In this document: one piece after another, positions 6,131-8,518 of the stretch | How the letters are laid out: each line of letters begins with the position of its first letter | Numbering within the stretch: position 1 is the stretch's first letter | Position numbers and translations under genes: made by a program | Assembly (NCBI GenBank): GCA_029013165.1 | Contig: JAQXMV010000130.1 | Span: 1-8,518 of the forward strand | Source: Oscillospiraceae bacterium | Lineage (GTDB): Bacteria > Bacillota > Clostridia > Oscillospirales > Acutalibacteraceae | Direction: 5' to 3' | DNA length: 8,518 bases | The notes under the pieces: model-generated | The model's input: only the letters and a program-made list of their open reading frames with translations | Databases searched by the model: none | What the model was told of the DNA's origin: nothing

Positions 6131-6610
6131 ATGCAGGCTATGGACGAAATCTATCAGAGCTACGCCAGAACGGTTTATAAATATCTGATGTCGCTGACGG
6201 CAGATGAAAATTTGGCAGAGGAGCTGACGCAGGAGACCTTCTATCAGGCTATACGCTCCATTGACCGTTTTGACGGCAGCTGCCGTATTTCGACCTGGTT
6301 GTGTGCCATCGCTAAAAATCAGCTTCTCTCCTACCGAAGAAAGCACCCTGTCAGTGACGAGGTGACCGAGGATATCCTGACGGAAAAATCCGCAGAGGAG
6401 TCGGTGCTGGATTATGAAAACCGAGTGGAAACGCTGAAAAAACTTCACGGCTGCCCGGAGCCTTACCGGGAAGTCATGTATCTGCGCGTTTACGGCAATC
6501 TCTCGTTCCGGGAGATCGGCGACATCATGGGCAAAACGGAAAACTGGGCGCGCGTGACATTTTACCGAGGAAAAGAACACCTCAGAAAGGAGCTTGAGAA
6601 GCATGAATAA
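6131..6610 (+). CDS. ECF-type (sigma-70 family) RNA polymerase sigma factor
   Basis: This 159-residue protein has the two-domain build of group IV sigma factors. Residues about 5-70 are sigma region 2, including DENLAEELTQETFYQAI (25-41), which contacts RNA polymerase and the -10 element, and SCRISTWLCAIAKNQLLSYR (50-69). Residues about 100-156 are region 4, with the -35-binding helix-turn-helix NLSFREIGDIMGKTENWARV (123-142) followed by the basic helix TFYRGKEHLRKEL. Region 3 is absent, as expected. The start follows AAAGGAGG (6115-6122) by eight bases; a second ATG three codons in is less well placed. The 3' end overlaps the anti-sigma gene by eight bases, a sign of coupled synthesis. Its regulon and inducing signal cannot be read from the sequence. 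Confidence 0.93.
   Translation: MQAMDEIYQSYARTVYKYLMSLTADENLAEELTQETFYQAIRSIDRFDGSCRISTWLCAIAKNQLLSYRRKHPVSDEVTEDILTEKSAEESVLDYENRVETLKKLHGCPEPYREVMYLRVYGNLSFREIGDIMGKTENWARVTFYRGKEHLRKELEKHE
6584..6592 (+). promoter_or_regulatory. Ribosome binding site that decides the anti-sigma start
   Basis: AGAAAGGAG lies inside the sigma gene, ten bases before the ATG at 6603. It rules out the in-frame TTG at 6594, which would be only one base away. Confidence 0.75.
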
Positions 6611-8000
6611 AATACCCTGTGAAATCATCAGAGATCTTTTCCCTTCTTATATCGAGGGCCTCACGGCCGAGAAAACCAACACTGCCGTGAGAGAACACAT
6701 CGAGGACTGTGAAAGCTGCCGAAATCTTCTGAGAGAACTGGAGCCACTGAAAAGCCCGACGGACAGCGAGAAAGATAAAAAGGAAATCGACTTTCTGAAA
6801 AAGCAGCGACGAAAAAGCCACTTCAAAATGTTCCTTGCCGTCCTCGTGACCATCGCTGTTATCCTCGGCTCCCTGTCGGCTGTTTATTGCCTGAAGCCGG
6901 TGAAAGATTTTGAGGCGAAGATCGCACCCATAAGAGTATCTCAGACCGAGTCGGGAGCGAAGTGGATGTCCTTTTATGCCATGAGCACCCGGGAAGATAC
7001 CGTTATAAGAGACGGCTCCGTCGAGGTAGAGGACGGTGTGTTAAATCTGAATTTTCAAGGCAGGCGTCGGATCCCGATGATCGGTCGGTATTATCAGAAC
7101 AACTGCACCGAGCATTCCTATTCCGGCGACGGCATCACACAGGTGAATGACGGCGACAGAGTGCTCTGGTATGAGGGACAGAATATTTCGCCGATCACTT
7201 CGGCCGCCTTTTCCAAAAAACATCTCTATATAGGCGACATGAGCGCCAACGCAGCCACAGCCGCCGCACTGAACATCGGCGATTATTTAGGCAGCTTCAC
7301 CAATGCGCTTTATACCAACAATGAGCCCTACGGCTGGAAGCTGATTCTGGAGCGCAGGATTCCTGCCGTCCGGCGGGAAGAGTCCGAAAAGCTGATGAAA
7401 AAATATGCCTGCGCACTTCTCGGCACTGTCGAAAACCTCAGCTATGTCACTTTTTCCTATACCGTTGACGGTACACTCGAGACTCGTGATGTGACCGTTA
7501 CAGCCAAGCAAGCCACGGATTATTTCGGCGAAAACATCAAGAACTGTTATCAGGATATCGGCGTTCTCCAGAGACTCATGGATAAAACCGGTCTCAGTGA
7601 GCTCTCCTATGCGCCGGTGGATACAAACTTTGACGAAAGAATCACAGCAAGCATACACAACGAAACCCATTTGTGCCTTTATTATATGCTGGATTATTCC
7701 GTTGCCTCGGTGAGTATAACTTTCAATAAAGATGACGAAGTAATATTCAGTAGTATCTGCACCAATGCCGACGGTAAAACCGATATCGGTTCGGGTGATA
7801 TCTTAGTGTTTGATTGCCCGCTGAATACTTTGCCCGACACGAGCCCTTCGGGCATCGTGACGGCGAAAATCACGCTGACCAATTCTCAGGGACTGACCGA
7901 GGAAATCGAAAAGGAGATTGTTTTCAGCTCGGTTTACGGCAATGCCTATGAGTGGATGATCACCCGAGACAGCACCGGCAAGCTGACTCTGGCGCAGTGA
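6603..8000 (+). CDS. Zinc-finger transmembrane anti-sigma factor with large extracytoplasmic domain
   Basis: This 465-residue protein should hold the co-encoded sigma factor inactive at the membrane. The cytoplasmic N-terminus (1-60) contains the zf-HC2/ZAS signature H32-x3-C36-x2-C39, with C6 a possible further zinc ligand. A charged, lysine-rich stretch (56-75) leads to one transmembrane helix at about 76-97 (MFLAVLVTIAVILGSLSAVY). The remaining 370 residues face outside. The part around 208-330, with YIGDMSANAATAAALNIGDY and EPYGWKLILE, resembles the DUF4825 domain found in some Firmicutes anti-sigma and BlaR-like sensor proteins; this is a memory-based resemblance. Residues about 365-445 are rich in beta-type alternation and may form an Ig-like domain. 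The start overlaps the sigma gene by eight bases. Signal release probably involves proteolysis or a conformational change, which the sequence does not reveal. Confidence 0.87.
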   Translation: MNKIPCEIIRDLFPSYIEGLTAEKTNTAVREHIEDCESCRNLLRELEPLKSPTDSEKDKKEIDFLKKQRRKSHFKMFLAVLVTIAVILGSLSAVYCLKPVKDFEAKIAPIRVSQTESGAKWMSFYAMSTREDTVIRDGSVEVEDGVLNLNFQGRRRIPMIGRYYQNNCTEHSYSGDGITQVNDGDRVLWYEGQNISPITSAAFSKKHLYIGDMSANAATAAALNIGDYLGSFTNALYTNNEPYGWKLILERRIPAVRREESEKLMKKYACALLGTVENLSYVTFSYTVDGTLETRDVTVTAKQATDYFGENIKNCYQDIGVLQRLMDKTGLSELSYAPVDTNFDERITASIHNETHLCLYYMLDYSVASVSITFNKDDEVIFSSICTNADGKTDIGSGDILVFDCPLNTLPDTSPSGIVTAKITLTNSQGLTEEIEKEIVFSSVYGNAYEWMITRDSTGKLTLAQ

Positions 8001-8203
8001 GGCGTTGTCGCTTGAGACGGCGGGGGATTGTTAAATACTTTATTCATACCGGATATTGATTGGAAAGGGGTGAATCCCATGCAGTGAGCAAATTGTTTTG
8101 GAATGAAAAAAATGTATTTAATCGGAAAGGAAGAAGAATCTATGGAAAAAAGATCTTATCTGATATCTGGTTCGTTTCCTTTCATGTCTGAGGTGGTGCT
8201 ATT
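8001..8203 (+). other. Gene-poor spacer with short-ORF candidates
   Basis: The base composition turns more AT-rich here. No strong terminator follows the anti-sigma stop; a stem of seven pairs with two G-U wobbles at about 8003-8022 has no T tract. Two short ORFs have ribosome-binding-like sequences: M-Q-stop at 8079-8087 behind GGAAAGGGG, and the 21-codon ORF at 8142. I see no consensus promoter. Confidence 0.45.
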
Positions 8204-8207
8204 ATGA
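8142..8207 (+). CDS. Possible 21-residue peptide translationally coupled to the next gene
   Basis: The frame reads MEKRSYLISGSFPF and then seven more residues, ending in VVLL. It starts at an ATG about ten bases after AAAGGAAG (8126-8133), and its TGA (8205-8207) overlaps the ATG of the downstream gene in an ATGA junction. In-frame ATGs at 8103 and 8112 could lengthen it to 34 residues but have no good ribosome binding site. The upstream frame closes at TGA 8085-8087. No family is recognised. It may be a true small protein, a leader that feeds ribosomes to the next gene, or chance; the ATGA overlap is the main argument for it. Confidence 0.35.
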   Translation: MEKRSYLISGSFPFMSEVVLL

Positions 8208-8518
8208 AAGAAAAGTCGAAGAATACTTCACGCATGAAAAAAATCATACTATCCGTATTGTTGCTTTGCTTGCTGGTATTCTCCGCATACTGTATACATT
8301 ATATTTTAACTACAGCGTCTTTTAACGGTGCACAGTATTACAACATCCCCAAAAAAGAAACGGTTGTTGGCTCTGAGACCTTTATTTGTGGTGATTCTTT
8401 GCAAGATTTTCCCGGTTGGACAGTTGTTGTTTCGCGTGATATGGAGCGTGACAATGAGGTGTTTATCCTTGAATACGCATCGCCGCCGGCCTTTGACATT
8501 CTTCATGTTCTGAACCCC
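8204..8518 (+). CDS. Membrane-anchored or secreted protein of unknown function, N-terminal part
   Basis: The frame stays open for 105 codons to the window end, so the C-terminus is missing. The start follows AGGTGG (8191-8196) by seven bases; a second in-frame ATG at 8234 has no ribosome binding site. The product begins MKEKSKNTSRMKK, strongly basic, followed by a hydrophobic helix at about residues 14-36 (IILSVLLLCLLVFSAYCIHY), typical of a signal anchor or signal peptide. The exported part starts about residue 38 and includes GSETFICGDSLQDFPGWTVV and FILEYASPPAFDIL. I recognise no family. Codon choice is more AT-rich than in the fumarate operon. It may be transcribed from the sigma operon or from an unseen promoter in 8001-8203. 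Confidence 0.7.
   Translation, partial: MKEKSKNTSRMKKIILSVLLLCLLVFSAYCIHYILTTASFNGAQYYNIPKKETVVGSETFICGDSLQDFPGWTVVVSRDMERDNEVFILEYASPPAFDILHVLNP

Noticed and set aside
6594..6602. TTG start nine bases before the chosen anti-sigma ATG
   Set aside because: The ribosome binding site ends at 6592, only one base before the TTG, which is too close for initiation.
8003..8022. Possible terminator after the anti-sigma gene
   Set aside because: The seven-pair stem needs two G-U wobbles and is followed by GGGATTG rather than a T tract.
8306..8506. Open frame of 66 codons on the - strand at the window end
   Set aside because: It is antisense to a gene with a ribosome binding site and a membrane segment, and shows no features of its own.

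Overview
The window looks like chromosomal DNA of a strictly anaerobic Gram-positive bacterium of the class Clostridia, probably near the gut Oscillospirales/Ruminococcaceae. This placement is inferred from AGGAGG-type ribosome binding sites before nearly every gene, an oxygen-sensitive two-subunit class I fumarase, a soluble Fe-S/flavin fumarate reductase, and an ECF sigma/anti-sigma pair of Firmicutes type. No tRNA, rRNA, CRISPR array, transposase or phage gene is visible.

Positions 1-3853 (+ strand) are the end of a tight fumarate-respiration-type operon. It holds the C-terminal tail of an FAD/NAD(P)-binding electron-transfer protein, an FrdB-like iron-sulfur subunit (158-829), an FrdA-like flavoprotein (842-2452, TTG start), and the alpha (2452-3294) and beta (3296-3853) subunits of fumarase. 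Together they can convert malate to fumarate and fumarate to succinate. The redox partner appears to be a soluble NAD(P)H/flavin module: no membrane-anchor subunit is seen here, and the iron-sulfur subunit carries cysteines for two [4Fe-4S] clusters instead of the [3Fe-4S] cluster that serves quinones. The operon's promoter lies outside the window. A perfect hairpin at 3869-3902 closes it and also faces the next, convergent gene.

Positions 3921-5842 (- strand) carry two genes, each with its own recognisable promoter. The first encodes a small membrane-anchored or secreted protein of unknown function (3921-4286) behind a leader of about 140 bases. The second encodes a 414-residue AspT/YidE-type transporter (4598-5842) that lacks the usual central RCK domains. 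Some members of that family export succinate, so a role in releasing the end product of the neighbouring operon is a reasonable but unproven idea.

Positions 6131-8000 (+ strand), divergent from the transporter, encode an ECF sigma factor and an overlapping zinc-finger transmembrane anti-sigma factor with a large extracytoplasmic domain. From about 8001 the sequence becomes more AT-rich. It holds a possible 21-residue peptide ORF whose stop overlaps the start (ATGA) of an unrecognised membrane-anchored protein that runs off the window end (8204-8518).
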